Of a DNA stretch of 64,000 nt, positions 42,728-50,293 are shown piece after piece. Origin of the DNA: Pseudodesulfovibrio senegalensis (GTDB lineage: Bacteria > Desulfobacterota > Desulfovibrionia > Desulfovibrionales > Desulfovibrionaceae); NCBI RefSeq assembly GCF_008830225.1, contig NZ_WAIE01000001.1, forward strand, positions 496,001 to 560,000, in the 5' to 3' direction. The position numbers and the translations under genes are program-made. Within the stretch, counting starts at the first letter, position 1. Every line of letters begins with the position of its first letter. The notes under the pieces are model-generated. The model had not been told where the DNA came from and did not search any database. It worked only from the letters and a program-made list of their open reading frames with translations.

Positions 42728-43945
42728 ATGAAAGAATATCATCACCTTCTCCCCCTTGCCACGGGCTACTTCGGCGTCAGTTCCGCGCTGTACGATTTCG
42801 AGGGGCTCGTGGTCGTCTACGGTCCTGCCGGCGGGGCATGGCACATCAACATCGAGGACGAGCCGCGCTGGTATCGCGGCCCGGCCACCGTTGTGGGTGC
42901 CGGGCTTCTGGAAATGGACGTCATTCTGGGCAACGACGACAAGTTCATCGACAACATCGTCGAGACGGCCAAGGGCCTGAACCGGCGTTTTGTGGCTCTG
43001 TCCGGCACGCCCATATCCGAGATCATCGGCACGGACCTCAAGGGATTCGTCCGCACTATCGCGGCCCGCACGGACATGCCGGTGTTCATGGTTCCCACGG
43101 CCGGTTCCGAGCCGTATCCCGAGGGCGCGTCCAAGGCTTTGCTGGCATTGGCCGACAAGTTCATGGACCCGGACGCTCCCAAACAGACCGACGGCATCAA
43201 CATTCTCGGGGCCATCCATCTGTCCACGGGCAGGGAGGCCCATATTGAACCGTTGCTCAAGGCCGTGGAGTCCGCCGGTTTCAGGACCGTAAGCGTGTTT
43301 TCCGCGCCAATTACCGGGCAGGAAGATCCGCTGGAAGGCGTGCGCCGTGCGCCGGGCGCTGCCTTGAACGCCGTTGTTTCCACCAGCGGAATCGATCTGG
43401 CCGAACGCATGCACGCCGATTACGGCATTCCGTTCGTGACTGGCATGCCCGTGGGAATCGCCGGGCGGGACGCCTTTCTGGCCCTGCTGCGCGGTGAGAA
43501 AACTGCTCCTGCGCCCGGGCCGCACAAGACCGCTCCGTACAAGCATGCCCTGATCATCGGAGAGCCGACCCTCGGCTACGGGTTGAAGTATTGCCTGAAC
43601 AATGACTTCGGCATTGCGCGCGCGGACGTGATCTCGGTTACCCCGAGCGAGCCGCTTTTCCGCGAGTCCGAAGGGCGCGCCGGATTGCTGGCCGAACGCG
43701 GCGCGGGTGACCGTGACACTGACGGCGAGGCTGAAATCGGTGAACTCATGAACGATCCGTCCGTGGACCTGATCATTGCCGATCCGTGTTATCGCGCGCT
43801 GCTTACCGGCTCCGCGAAATTCGTTCCCCTGCCGCATATCGCCATGAGCGCCCGGATTCACTGGGATATGGAATATGAATACGCGCTGGACGAGGGGTAT
43901 GCGTATCTGGCTTCGCAACTGTTTGAGGACGGGGCTGTCTCGTAG
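42728..43945 (+). CDS. NifK-like nitrogenase-family component-1 subunit without cluster cysteines
   Basis: A 405-residue partner of the preceding protein, starting ten bases after it. Seen: VVYGPAGGAWH where component-1 proteins have G-P-x-G-C, ALSGTPISEIIGTDLKGF where they have S-x-C-x-x-E-x-I-G-D-D, and VFSAPIT in a later Rossmann part. None of the usual three cysteines is kept; only two occur late in the chain (KYC, DPC). The shared cluster would thus be bound by the D-like chain with at most a non-cysteine ligand here. The function is unknown; the pairing with NiFe-like and Hyp genes is the best clue. Confidence 0.85.
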   Translation: MKEYHHLLPLATGYFGVSSALYDFEGLVVVYGPAGGAWHINIEDEPRWYRGPATVVGAGLLEMDVILGNDDKFIDNIVETAKGLNRRFVALSGTPISEIIGTDLKGFVRTIAARTDMPVFMVPTAGSEPYPEGASKALLALADKFMDPDAPKQTDGINILGAIHLSTGREAHIEPLLKAVESAGFRTVSVFSAPITGQEDPLEGVRRAPGAALNAVVSTSGIDLAERMHADYGIPFVTGMPVGIAGRDAFLALLRGEKTAPAPGPHKTAPYKHALIIGEPTLGYGLKYCLNNDFGIARADVISVTPSEPLFRESEGRAGLLAERGAGDRDTDGEAEIGELMNDPSVDLIIADPCYRALLTGSAKFVPLPHIAMSARIHWDMEYEYALDEGYAYLASQLFEDGAVS

Positions 43946-43986
43946 TTAGCAACAAGCGGCCGAGCGCCGCGCCAAGGGAGGAAATC

Positions 43987-44235
43987 ATGTGTCTTGCCGT
44001 TCCCGCTGAAGTGCTTTCCATTGAGAACGATATCGCCGTCTGCCGCGTGGACCGCGGGCAGACCACCATCAGGGCATCGCTGATGCTGCTGCCCGAACCG
44101 CCGCAGATAGGCGAGTTCCTGATCATCCATGCCGGGTTCGCCCTGAACATCCTTGACCGTGAACAGGCCGAGGAGAGCCTGCGGACCATCAGTCAGGACG
44201 CGAACTGTCCCCTGAGTACCGGCACCGAGGGGTAG
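43987..44235 (+). CDS. hypC: HypC/HybG-family hydrogenase maturation chaperone
   Basis: An 82-residue chaperone that holds the Fe(CN)2CO unit with HypD and hands it to a [NiFe]-type large subunit. Seen: the required N-terminal MCLAVP with Cys2, VDRGQ in the beta-barrel part, and VGxxLxxHAGFAL-type end (GEFLIIHAGFALNIL). The ATG at 43987 has AAGGGAGG before it. It follows the nitrogenase-like K gene and precedes hypD by three bases, so its client is probably the large-subunit homologue of this operon. Confidence 0.94.
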   Translation: MCLAVPAEVLSIENDIAVCRVDRGQTTIRASLMLLPEPPQIGEFLIIHAGFALNILDREQAEESLRTISQDANCPLSTGTEG

Positions 44236-44238
44236 TTC

Positions 44239-45333
44239 ATGAGCTTCGACATACTGGATCGTTTTGGCGATCCGCAACTGTGCCGGAACGTGCTTGATAC
44301 ACTGGCCCGCGAACTGGATGGCGAGCTGCGTTTCATGGAGGTCTGCGGCACCCATACCGTGTCCATTTTCCAGAGCGGCCTTCGCTCGCTTTTGCCCGAG
44401 GGCATCGTGCATCTGAGCGGGCCGGGGTGCCCGGTCTGCGTGACCCACGAGTCCGAGGTCAACGCGTTTCTGGACCTGGCCGGGAAAGACGGCGTGATCC
44501 TGACTACGTTCGGCGACCTCATGCGCGTTCCCGGCGATAACGGCCGCAACCTCAAGAAGGCGCAGGCCGACGGTGCGCGGGTCCGGGTGGTCTATTCCCC
44601 GTTCGACACCCTCAAGCTGGCCCGGGAGAACCCGGACGATCTGGTGGTCTTCATCGGCGTGGGGTTCGAGACCACGGCCCCCACCATTGCCGGGACCATG
44701 AAGATGGCCCGACAGGAGGGCATCCGCAACCTGCGCATCCTCTGTTTCCACAAGACCGTTCCCACGGCTCTGGATGCGTTGCTTTCCGATCAGGACATCG
44801 CTTTGGACGGTTTCATCCTGCCCGGGCACGTGTCCGCGGTCATCGGTGTGGAGCCCTATCGGTTCATTCCGCAAACGTTCGGCAAGTCCGCAGTGGTGGC
44901 CGGGTTCGAGCCTCTGGACATACTGGAGGCGCTGCTGCGGATGGTGGAATGGAGAAAACGGGGCGAGGCCCGCGTGGACAACACGTATACCCGCATTGTG
45001 AGCGAGCACGGCAACAGCCGGGCCATGGATGTCATGTACGAGGTTTTCGAGCCCTGCGACGCCCTGTGGCGCGGGCTGGGGTTGATCCCCGGTTCCGGGC
45101 TGGAGATTCGCGACGGGTGGGTCGAATTCGACGCCAAGCGGGAGTTCGACATTGTCATTGAGGAAGGCCCGGCGCTTCCCGGCTGCAAGTGCGGCGAGAT
45201 TCTCAAGGGCGTTAAGCGGCCCGACCAGTGCCCGCTTTTCGGCAAGGCGTGTACGCCTGCCAATCCGGTCGGCCCGTGCATGGTTTCCACCGAGGGGAGC
45301 TGCGCGGCCTACTACAAATACAAGGTGGATTGA
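44239..45333 (+). CDS. hypD: HypD, Fe(CN)2CO assembly scaffold
   Basis: A 364-residue [4Fe-4S] protein on which the Fe(CN)2CO group is assembled. Seen: MEVCGTHT near residue 33, GPGCPVCVTHE near 73, GVGFETTAPT, and the C-terminal cluster cysteines in CKCGEI, QCPLFGKAC and GPCMVSTEGSC. All residues known to matter in E. coli HypD appear present. It lies between hypC and hypE with gaps of three and four bases. Cytoplasmic. Confidence 0.95.
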   Translation: MSFDILDRFGDPQLCRNVLDTLARELDGELRFMEVCGTHTVSIFQSGLRSLLPEGIVHLSGPGCPVCVTHESEVNAFLDLAGKDGVILTTFGDLMRVPGDNGRNLKKAQADGARVRVVYSPFDTLKLARENPDDLVVFIGVGFETTAPTIAGTMKMARQEGIRNLRILCFHKTVPTALDALLSDQDIALDGFILPGHVSAVIGVEPYRFIPQTFGKSAVVAGFEPLDILEALLRMVEWRKRGEARVDNTYTRIVSEHGNSRAMDVMYEVFEPCDALWRGLGLIPGSGLEIRDGWVEFDAKREFDIVIEEGPALPGCKCGEILKGVKRPDQCPLFGKACTPANPVGPCMVSTEGSCAAYYKYKVD

Positions 45334-45337
45334 TCAT

Positions 45338-46342
45338 ATGTCCGACAAGGTTCTTCTTGATTACGGCAGTGGCGGGCGCGCTTCGCAGCGTCTTGTTTCC
45401 GGGTTGTTTCTGGAACATCTGGGCAACGAGGAGCTCGACCGGCTCAATGACGCGGCCGTGTTTACCCTGTCCGGCCGGACGGCCATGAGTACGGACTCCT
45501 TTACCGTGGACCCCATCTTCTTCCCGGGCGGCGACATCGGTTCGCTGGCCGTGCACGGCACGGTCAACGACGTGGCCATGATGGGCGCCATACCGCGTTA
45601 CATCACCTGCGGCTACATCATCGAGGAAGGGTTGCCCATGGACGATCTGGAACGGATCGTGGCCTCCATGGGCGAGGCTTGCCGGCATGCCGGGGTGCAT
45701 GTTGTTTCCGGTGACACCAAGGTCGTGCCCCGGGGGGCCGTGGACAAGATATTCATCAACACCACGGGCGTGGGCGAGGTCATCGCGGACCCGGAACCGG
45801 GCGGGGACAGGGCGCGTCCCGGTGATGCAGTGCTCATTTCCGGCACCATCGGCGACCATGGCCTGACCGTGCTCGGCACCCGCGAGGGCCTTGATTTCGA
45901 GGCCAAGGTGGAGTCGGACTCGGCCGCGCTCAACCATCTGCTGGTCCGGCTGGTGCAAGAGCTGCCCGACGTGCATGTATTGCGCGATCCCACCCGGGGC
46001 GGGCTGGCAACGACCCTGAACGAGATAACGGTCAGTTCCAATGTCTGCTGCGAACTGGTGGAAGACGATCTGCCTGTGCGTCCCGAAGTCCGGGGCGGGT
46101 GTTCATTGCTCGGTCTGGACCCGCTGTATCTGGCCAACGAGGGCAAGTTCATCTGCGTTGTTCCCGAGGCGGACGCGGAAAAGGCGCTTGCGATCATGCG
46201 CGCCGACCCGCTGGGCACGGATGCGCGGCGCATCGGCACCATGACCGACGCCAATCCCGGCAAGGTGGTGCTGGTCACTCGGCTGGGCGGCAAGCGTTTG
46301 CTGGGGATGCTTGAAGGGGAACAGCTTCCTCGCATCTGCTAG
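45338..46342 (+). CDS. hypE: HypE, thiocarbamate dehydratase for cyanide ligands
   Basis: A 334-residue enzyme that dehydrates the carbamoyl group on its C-terminal cysteine to a thiocyanate, the source of the cyanide ligands. Seen: DYGSGGRASQRL at the start, STDSFTVDPIFFPGGDIG (PurM-like ATP site), and the final residues PRIC, with the essential C-terminal cysteine. Its partner HypF, which makes the carbamoyl group, and the nickel proteins HypA and HypB are not in the window. It ends the operon; strong hairpins follow at 46501. Confidence 0.95.
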   Translation: MSDKVLLDYGSGGRASQRLVSGLFLEHLGNEELDRLNDAAVFTLSGRTAMSTDSFTVDPIFFPGGDIGSLAVHGTVNDVAMMGAIPRYITCGYIIEEGLPMDDLERIVASMGEACRHAGVHVVSGDTKVVPRGAVDKIFINTTGVGEVIADPEPGGDRARPGDAVLISGTIGDHGLTVLGTREGLDFEAKVESDSAALNHLLVRLVQELPDVHVLRDPTRGGLATTLNEITVSSNVCCELVEDDLPVRPEVRGGCSLLGLDPLYLANEGKFICVVPEADAEKALAIMRADPLGTDARRIGTMTDANPGKVVLVTRLGGKRLLGMLEGEQLPRIC

Positions 46343-46500
46343 AAACGGCTTGCGATAGCGGGCCATCTGCACATTTTTTGCTGGGAAGACTTGCCTCCGG
46401 CGGGCAAGGGACGCGTCCCTTGCAACCCTTTTCTGCCGTGCCATCCTGCGGATGCCACGGCGGTTGATGCGAAGAATATGTGCTATCTATTTACCAAAAC

Positions 46501-46594
46501 TGCGCCCGGTCCGCGAAAGCGGGCCGGGCGCAGCGTCAAAAAGTTTTGGGGGAGGGGCTTGGGGAAGGCCCTTTTTCAAAAGGGCCCTCCCCAA
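46501..46594. terminator. Two strong hairpins between converging operons
   Basis: A 14-base stem closed by GAAA (46501-46532, GCGCCCGG half with one wobble) and a second stem TTGGGGAAGGCCCTTTT/AAAAGGGCC-TCCCCAA (46559-46594, one mismatch). They lie where hypE and hydF meet and can stop both. The rest of 46343-46627 shows no gene. Confidence 0.65.
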
Positions 46595-46627
46595 ATCGTC
46601 AAAATATCCTTTGAACCGCCGGAAGCA

Positions 46628-47824
46628 TCAGTAGCCGAACGGCCTGAGAACGCGCTCCAGCACACCCTGCAATTTGGAGATGGCCACGCCGTAGTTGGTT
46701 ATGGGTATGTTGCGGCGGGAACACTCGGCAATGCGCCGCAGCATTCCGGTGCGGTTGAGCATGCACGCCCCGCAGTGGACCACGAGGCTGAACCGTTCCA
46801 GATCTTCGGGGAAATCGTGGCCGGAATAGACCTCGAAATTCAGGTCGCGGCCCGTGTAGCGGGTCATCCAGCGCGGAATCTTGACCCGGCCGATATCGTC
46901 GGCCACATCGTGGTGCGAACAGGCCTCGCCGATGAGCACGGAATCGCCGTCCTTGAGGTCGTCAATGGCCGAGGCTCCTTGAACCAGACAGTCGAGGTCG
47001 CCCTTGTAGCGCGCGAACAGCGTGGAAAACGTGGTCAGGGGAATGTCGTCGGGTACGTCCCCGGCCACGCTCATAACCACCTGCGAATCCGTGACAACCA
47101 GTGCGGGCTTGCGGCTGAACCCGTCGAGGGCCGCCTCTATTTCCCGTTCCTTGACCACCGTGCCCATGGCGTCGCAGTCCAGAATTTCGCGCAGCACCTG
47201 CACCTGCGGCAGGATCAGGCGTCCCTTGGGCGCGGCAAGGTCGATGGGCACCACGCAGAGCACGGAATCGCCCTCGTTGATCAGGTCGCCCACGATGAGT
47301 CGTTCCTGACGGTATTCGGGCGGCACCGAGTCGATGATCAGTTCCTTCAGCCGGGTCACGTTGGTGCCGTCCGCAGCCGACACGTCCAGACAGTCCACGG
47401 TCTGGCCGTTCACCTGCACCGGACCCCCCGTGGCGTTGCGAAGGTCCGCCTTGTTCCAGACCAGAATGTAGGGGATGCCCATCTCGCGTACGGTGGCGAG
47501 CAGTTTCTGCTCGTAGTCGGTGAGCCCCTCCTCTCCGAGCACGATCACGGCCACGTCGCAGCGGTAGAGAATCTTGCGTGTAGCCTTGACGCGCAACTCG
47601 CCCAGCTCGCCCTCGTCGTCCAGCCCGGCGGTGTCGTAAAACGTCACCGGGCCCAGCGGCAGCAGTTCGTAGTGCTTGGCCACAGGGTCGGTGGTGGTGC
47701 CCGGCGTGTCCGAAACAATGGCGGTTTCCTGTCCGGTCAGGGCATTGATCAGGGACGATTTGCCCGCGTTGCGGCGTCCGGCAAGGGCGATGACCAGCCT
47801 GACGCCTCGTGGTGCCTTAGACAT
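46628..47824 (-). CDS. hydF: HydF, GTPase scaffold for [FeFe]-hydrogenase maturation
   Basis: A 398-residue protein that carries the precursor of the H-cluster 2Fe site and gives it to HydA. Seen: GTPase loops GRRNAGKSSL (G1, about residues 16-25), DTPGTTTDP (switch I), DTAGL, and WNKADL (NKxD), then the cluster motif C-x-H (ACSHH) followed later by H-C-x-x-C (HCGAC). Forty-eight bases after aspA. Its usual partners HydE and HydG are not beside it; the HydE-like protein at 39620 differs in its cysteine motif. Confidence 0.95.
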   Translation of the reverse strand: MSKAPRGVRLVIALAGRRNAGKSSLINALTGQETAIVSDTPGTTTDPVAKHYELLPLGPVTFYDTAGLDDEGELGELRVKATRKILYRCDVAVIVLGEEGLTDYEQKLLATVREMGIPYILVWNKADLRNATGGPVQVNGQTVDCLDVSAADGTNVTRLKELIIDSVPPEYRQERLIVGDLINEGDSVLCVVPIDLAAPKGRLILPQVQVLREILDCDAMGTVVKEREIEAALDGFSRKPALVVTDSQVVMSVAGDVPDDIPLTTFSTLFARYKGDLDCLVQGASAIDDLKDGDSVLIGEACSHHDVADDIGRVKIPRWMTRYTGRDLNFEVYSGHDFPEDLERFSLVVHCGACMLNRTGMLRRIAECSRRNIPITNYGVAISKLQGVLERVLRPFGY

Positions 47825-47872
47825 GGTGTCCCCCTGCTGCCTGCTTCATGTTTTTTGGGGCGTGGTTTGCGT

Positions 47873-49312
47873 TCATGGTTTGTTCAGCTCCTCGAATTCG
47901 CCGGGCGTGAACCCCAGCTTGCACAGTTGGCGGGGGGAAAGCAGCCGCTCCACGGCCTCCTGCGAGGCCACGCCCATGTGTATGGCCTGCTGCCGCACGG
48001 ATCTGCCCGATTCCCGAGCCTCGGCAACGAGGGCCTCCACGTGGTCGTATCCCAGTGCGGGCACCAACACCGTTGCCAGCGCCTTGCTCTGTTCCACGTG
48101 TTCGAGGCAGCGTTCCCGGTTGGCCGTGACGCCCTGAATGCAGTGTTCGGAGAGCCCGAGGCAGGATGCGGTGAGCAGGTCCAGCGATTCGGGCATGGCG
48201 TGGGCAATGAGCGGCAGCAGGTGGTTGAGTTCCAGCTGTCCCATTGATGCGGCCATGGTTATGGCCTGATCGTTGGCCATGACCCGGATGGCTGCCTGTG
48301 TCACGGCTTCGGGCATGACCGGATTGATCTTGCCCGCCATGATGGAGGAACCGCACTGGAGCGGCGGTAGATTGATTTCAGCAAGCCCCGTGTCCGGACC
48401 GCTGGAAAGCAGCCGCAGGTCCGAGGCCATTTTCATCAGGTTGGTTGCCAGCGCCTTGAGCATGCCCGAGACTTCCACGAACACGTCCATGTTCTGCGTG
48501 GCCTCCACGAGGTTCTCGGCCCGCGACACGGGCAAGCCCGTGATGGCGGCCAGATGTCCGGCCACGGCAAGGACGTAGTCACGCGGTGCGCCCAGCCCGG
48601 TGCCGATGGCCGTGCCGCCCAGATTGACCCGCTTGATGCGTTCCCGGCACTTGAAGATGCGCCAGCGGTCACGGGCTATGGCGTCGGCAAAGGCGCTGAA
48701 GGTCATGTCCAGCGTCATGGGGACGGCGTCGATGAGTTCGGTGCGAGCCACCTTGACCACGTCGCGCATGTCGCTTTCGCGTTTTTGCAGGGATTCCTGA
48801 AGTCGGGAAATGGCGCGTTCGAGCTTGTCCAGCAGGCCCAGCACCGCCACCTTGAGCGCCGTGGGATACACGTCGTTGGTGGACTGGTGCATGTTCACGT
48901 CGCGTATGGGGTGAACCAGCTCGCGGTCTCCACGGTCGCCGCCCAGCAATTCGGCCGCCCGCCCGGCAATGACTTCGTTGAAGTTCATGTTGGTGGAGGT
49001 TCCGGCTCCGCCCTGAAACGGGTCCACCACGATCTGGTCGGCATGTTCGCCTTGTGCGAGTTCCTCGCAGGCGTCCATCACGGCCTGCCCGAGTTCCTGA
49101 TCCATGAAACCGAGGCGGGTATTGGCGCGCGCGCAGGCAAGCTTGACCTGGGCGAACGCCCTGATGAAGGCGGGATGCAGCCCATGGCCGGAAAAGGGAA
49201 AGTTTCGGACCGCCCGCAGGGTGTGGATGCCCCAGTAAGCGTCCGCGGGGACTTCGAGTTGGCCCAGCCCGTCGTGTTCCGTGCGGGTATCTTCTGTCTC
49301 TGGTTGTGACAT
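47873..49312 (-). CDS. aspA: Aspartate ammonia-lyase
   Basis: Converts aspartate to fumarate and ammonia. It has 479 residues, typical. Seen: the fumarase/aspartase signature GSSIMAGKINPV near residues 320-331, MNFNEVIAGRA, and TNDVYPTALKV. In many anaerobes an aspA gene sits among the [FeFe]-hydrogenase maturation genes, as here between the TM1266-like gene and hydF; ammonia supply for the H-cluster bridging amine is one proposed reason. Fumarase is excluded by the overall fit and the context. Start ATG at 49312, eight bases after the upstream gene. Confidence 0.95.
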   Translation of the reverse strand: MSQPETEDTRTEHDGLGQLEVPADAYWGIHTLRAVRNFPFSGHGLHPAFIRAFAQVKLACARANTRLGFMDQELGQAVMDACEELAQGEHADQIVVDPFQGGAGTSTNMNFNEVIAGRAAELLGGDRGDRELVHPIRDVNMHQSTNDVYPTALKVAVLGLLDKLERAISRLQESLQKRESDMRDVVKVARTELIDAVPMTLDMTFSAFADAIARDRWRIFKCRERIKRVNLGGTAIGTGLGAPRDYVLAVAGHLAAITGLPVSRAENLVEATQNMDVFVEVSGMLKALATNLMKMASDLRLLSSGPDTGLAEINLPPLQCGSSIMAGKINPVMPEAVTQAAIRVMANDQAITMAASMGQLELNHLLPLIAHAMPESLDLLTASCLGLSEHCIQGVTANRERCLEHVEQSKALATVLVPALGYDHVEALVAEARESGRSVRQQAIHMGVASQEAVERLLSPRQLCKLGFTPGEFEELNKP

Positions 49313-49320
49313 GATGCCGC

Positions 49321-49563
49321 CTAGACCAGCAGCGATTTGACCTGCACCCCGTCGATCATGCCGATCTTTCCGGTCAGCGCGCCCACCTCGTCGGTGTCGG
49401 CCTCCACGATCAGGTCGATGATGCTCAGCCCACGTTCCTTGAACGGCAGCCCCATGCGCCCCACGATCATTTCCCCGTATTCGCTCAGGATGGTGTTGAC
49501 CGTGGCGGCCGCCTTGTTCCTGTCCTTGATGATGATGCCGATGATGCCCAGCCGTTTCTGCAT
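49321..49563 (-). CDS. TM1266-family iron-only hydrogenase system regulator
   Basis: An 80-residue ACT-like protein of the family named after TM1266, found with [FeFe]-hydrogenase maturation genes and thought to be a regulator. Seen: KRLGIIGIIIKDRNKAA at the start and GRMGLPFKERGLSIIDLIVE in the middle, matching the family. The start is the ATG at 49563, with GAGGAG upstream; longer versions lack a site. First gene of the set regulator-aspA-hydF, behind a leader with hairpins. Confidence 0.88.
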   Translation of the reverse strand: MQKRLGIIGIIIKDRNKAAATVNTILSEYGEMIVGRMGLPFKERGLSIIDLIVEADTDEVGALTGKIGMIDGVQVKSLLV

Positions 49564-49935
49564 CAATGTCTCCTCAGTGTTAAACCTTTTCGAGAGCAAG
49601 CAATCCGGCTCCTCAGCGGATTCCTTGCTCTCGGAAGGAGGGGGTGTTTTTCGTGCCGCCCGCAGGCGACACTCGGACCGGGTTGATTCACCCTTGGGGC
49701 AGGCTGGCCCTTTCCGCAGGTAGAATCACTCCGGTCGGAGGTGTTCTATGCGCGAAAACCTACGCCAAAGAATAATACGAATCAAGATAAAATTGTATTT
49801 AATGCATAATTTTTTTAAATTAGTATTACGAAAGACAGCGATGCACACTGCAGCAAAGAGGGGGGGGGAGGAGTGAAAGTGGAATTCGACCCTAGGATCA
49901 GAAGAATCCTCGCCGCAGGTCGATGTGGTCAGGAT
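49564..49935. other. Structured leader between hydB and the TM1266-like gene
   Basis: No gene seen. It holds a 17-base stem with one mismatch (49591-49633), 28 bases before the minus-strand start, and a long-range stem CTCGGACCGG/CCGGTCGGAG (49672-49740) around a 49-base loop. An AT-rich stretch (about 49750-49850) is a likely promoter zone. The stems could form a regulated leader; no riboswitch family was recognised. Confidence 0.5.
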
Positions 49936-50274
49936 TTACAAGTTGAACTTGAAGCCCTTGTCCTTGAGGGTGGCCAGCCGTGCGCTGCGATCAACGTAGT
50001 GCGTGTGCAGCAGGTGGTGGGACATGTGTCCGCAAGGCCCTTCGTGCAGGAAACCGTTCTTGTGATCATAGATTTTCTTGATCATGGGGTTGTCCTGAGA
50101 TTTCCTGTATTTGTAGATCTTGGAATTGGCATCGGCGTCGTATACGGATTTCTGGCGCATGCCCACGAAATCCATGGCGCTTGCCACGGCTTCCTTGGTC
50201 AGGTTGACACCGAGAACGGCATACCCGGCCATGATGCCGCAGGTTTTCATAAAACCGCGTCTGTTCATTTTCAT
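49936..50274 (-). CDS. hydB: Periplasmic [FeFe]-hydrogenase small subunit HydB
   Basis: A 112-residue small subunit that carries the export signal for the heterodimer. Seen: the twin-arginine signal NRRGFMKTCG with a hydrophobic stretch to about residue 30, then the conserved small-subunit body including KIYKYRKSQ, HEGPCGHMSHH and the final KFNL. Length and order (after hydA) match Desulfovibrio HydAB. Start ATG at 50274 with GGAGG before it, 19 bases after the hydA stop. Confidence 0.94.
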   Translation of the reverse strand: MKMNRRGFMKTCGIMAGYAVLGVNLTKEAVASAMDFVGMRQKSVYDADANSKIYKYRKSQDNPMIKKIYDHKNGFLHEGPCGHMSHHLLHTHYVDRSARLATLKDKGFKFNL

Positions 50275-50293
50275 TGTTCAGTCCTCCTTGGAA

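Noticed and set aside
41420-43945. Reading the D/K-like pair as Mo, V or Fe nitrogenase, or as NifEN
   Set aside because: FeMo-cofactor ligands are missing, the K-like chain has no cluster cysteines and true NifDK lies at 59510-62667.
40627-43945. Reading the H/D/K-like genes as chlorophyll (BchLNB) or F430 (CfbCD) enzymes
   Set aside because: No tetrapyrrole genes nearby; CfbD is a single component-1 chain whereas two chains are encoded here; the Hyp and NiFe-like neighbours point elsewhere.
49672-49740. A known riboswitch before the TM1266-like gene
   Set aside because: No match to the cobalamin, TPP, fluoride, glycine or guanidine patterns I can recall.
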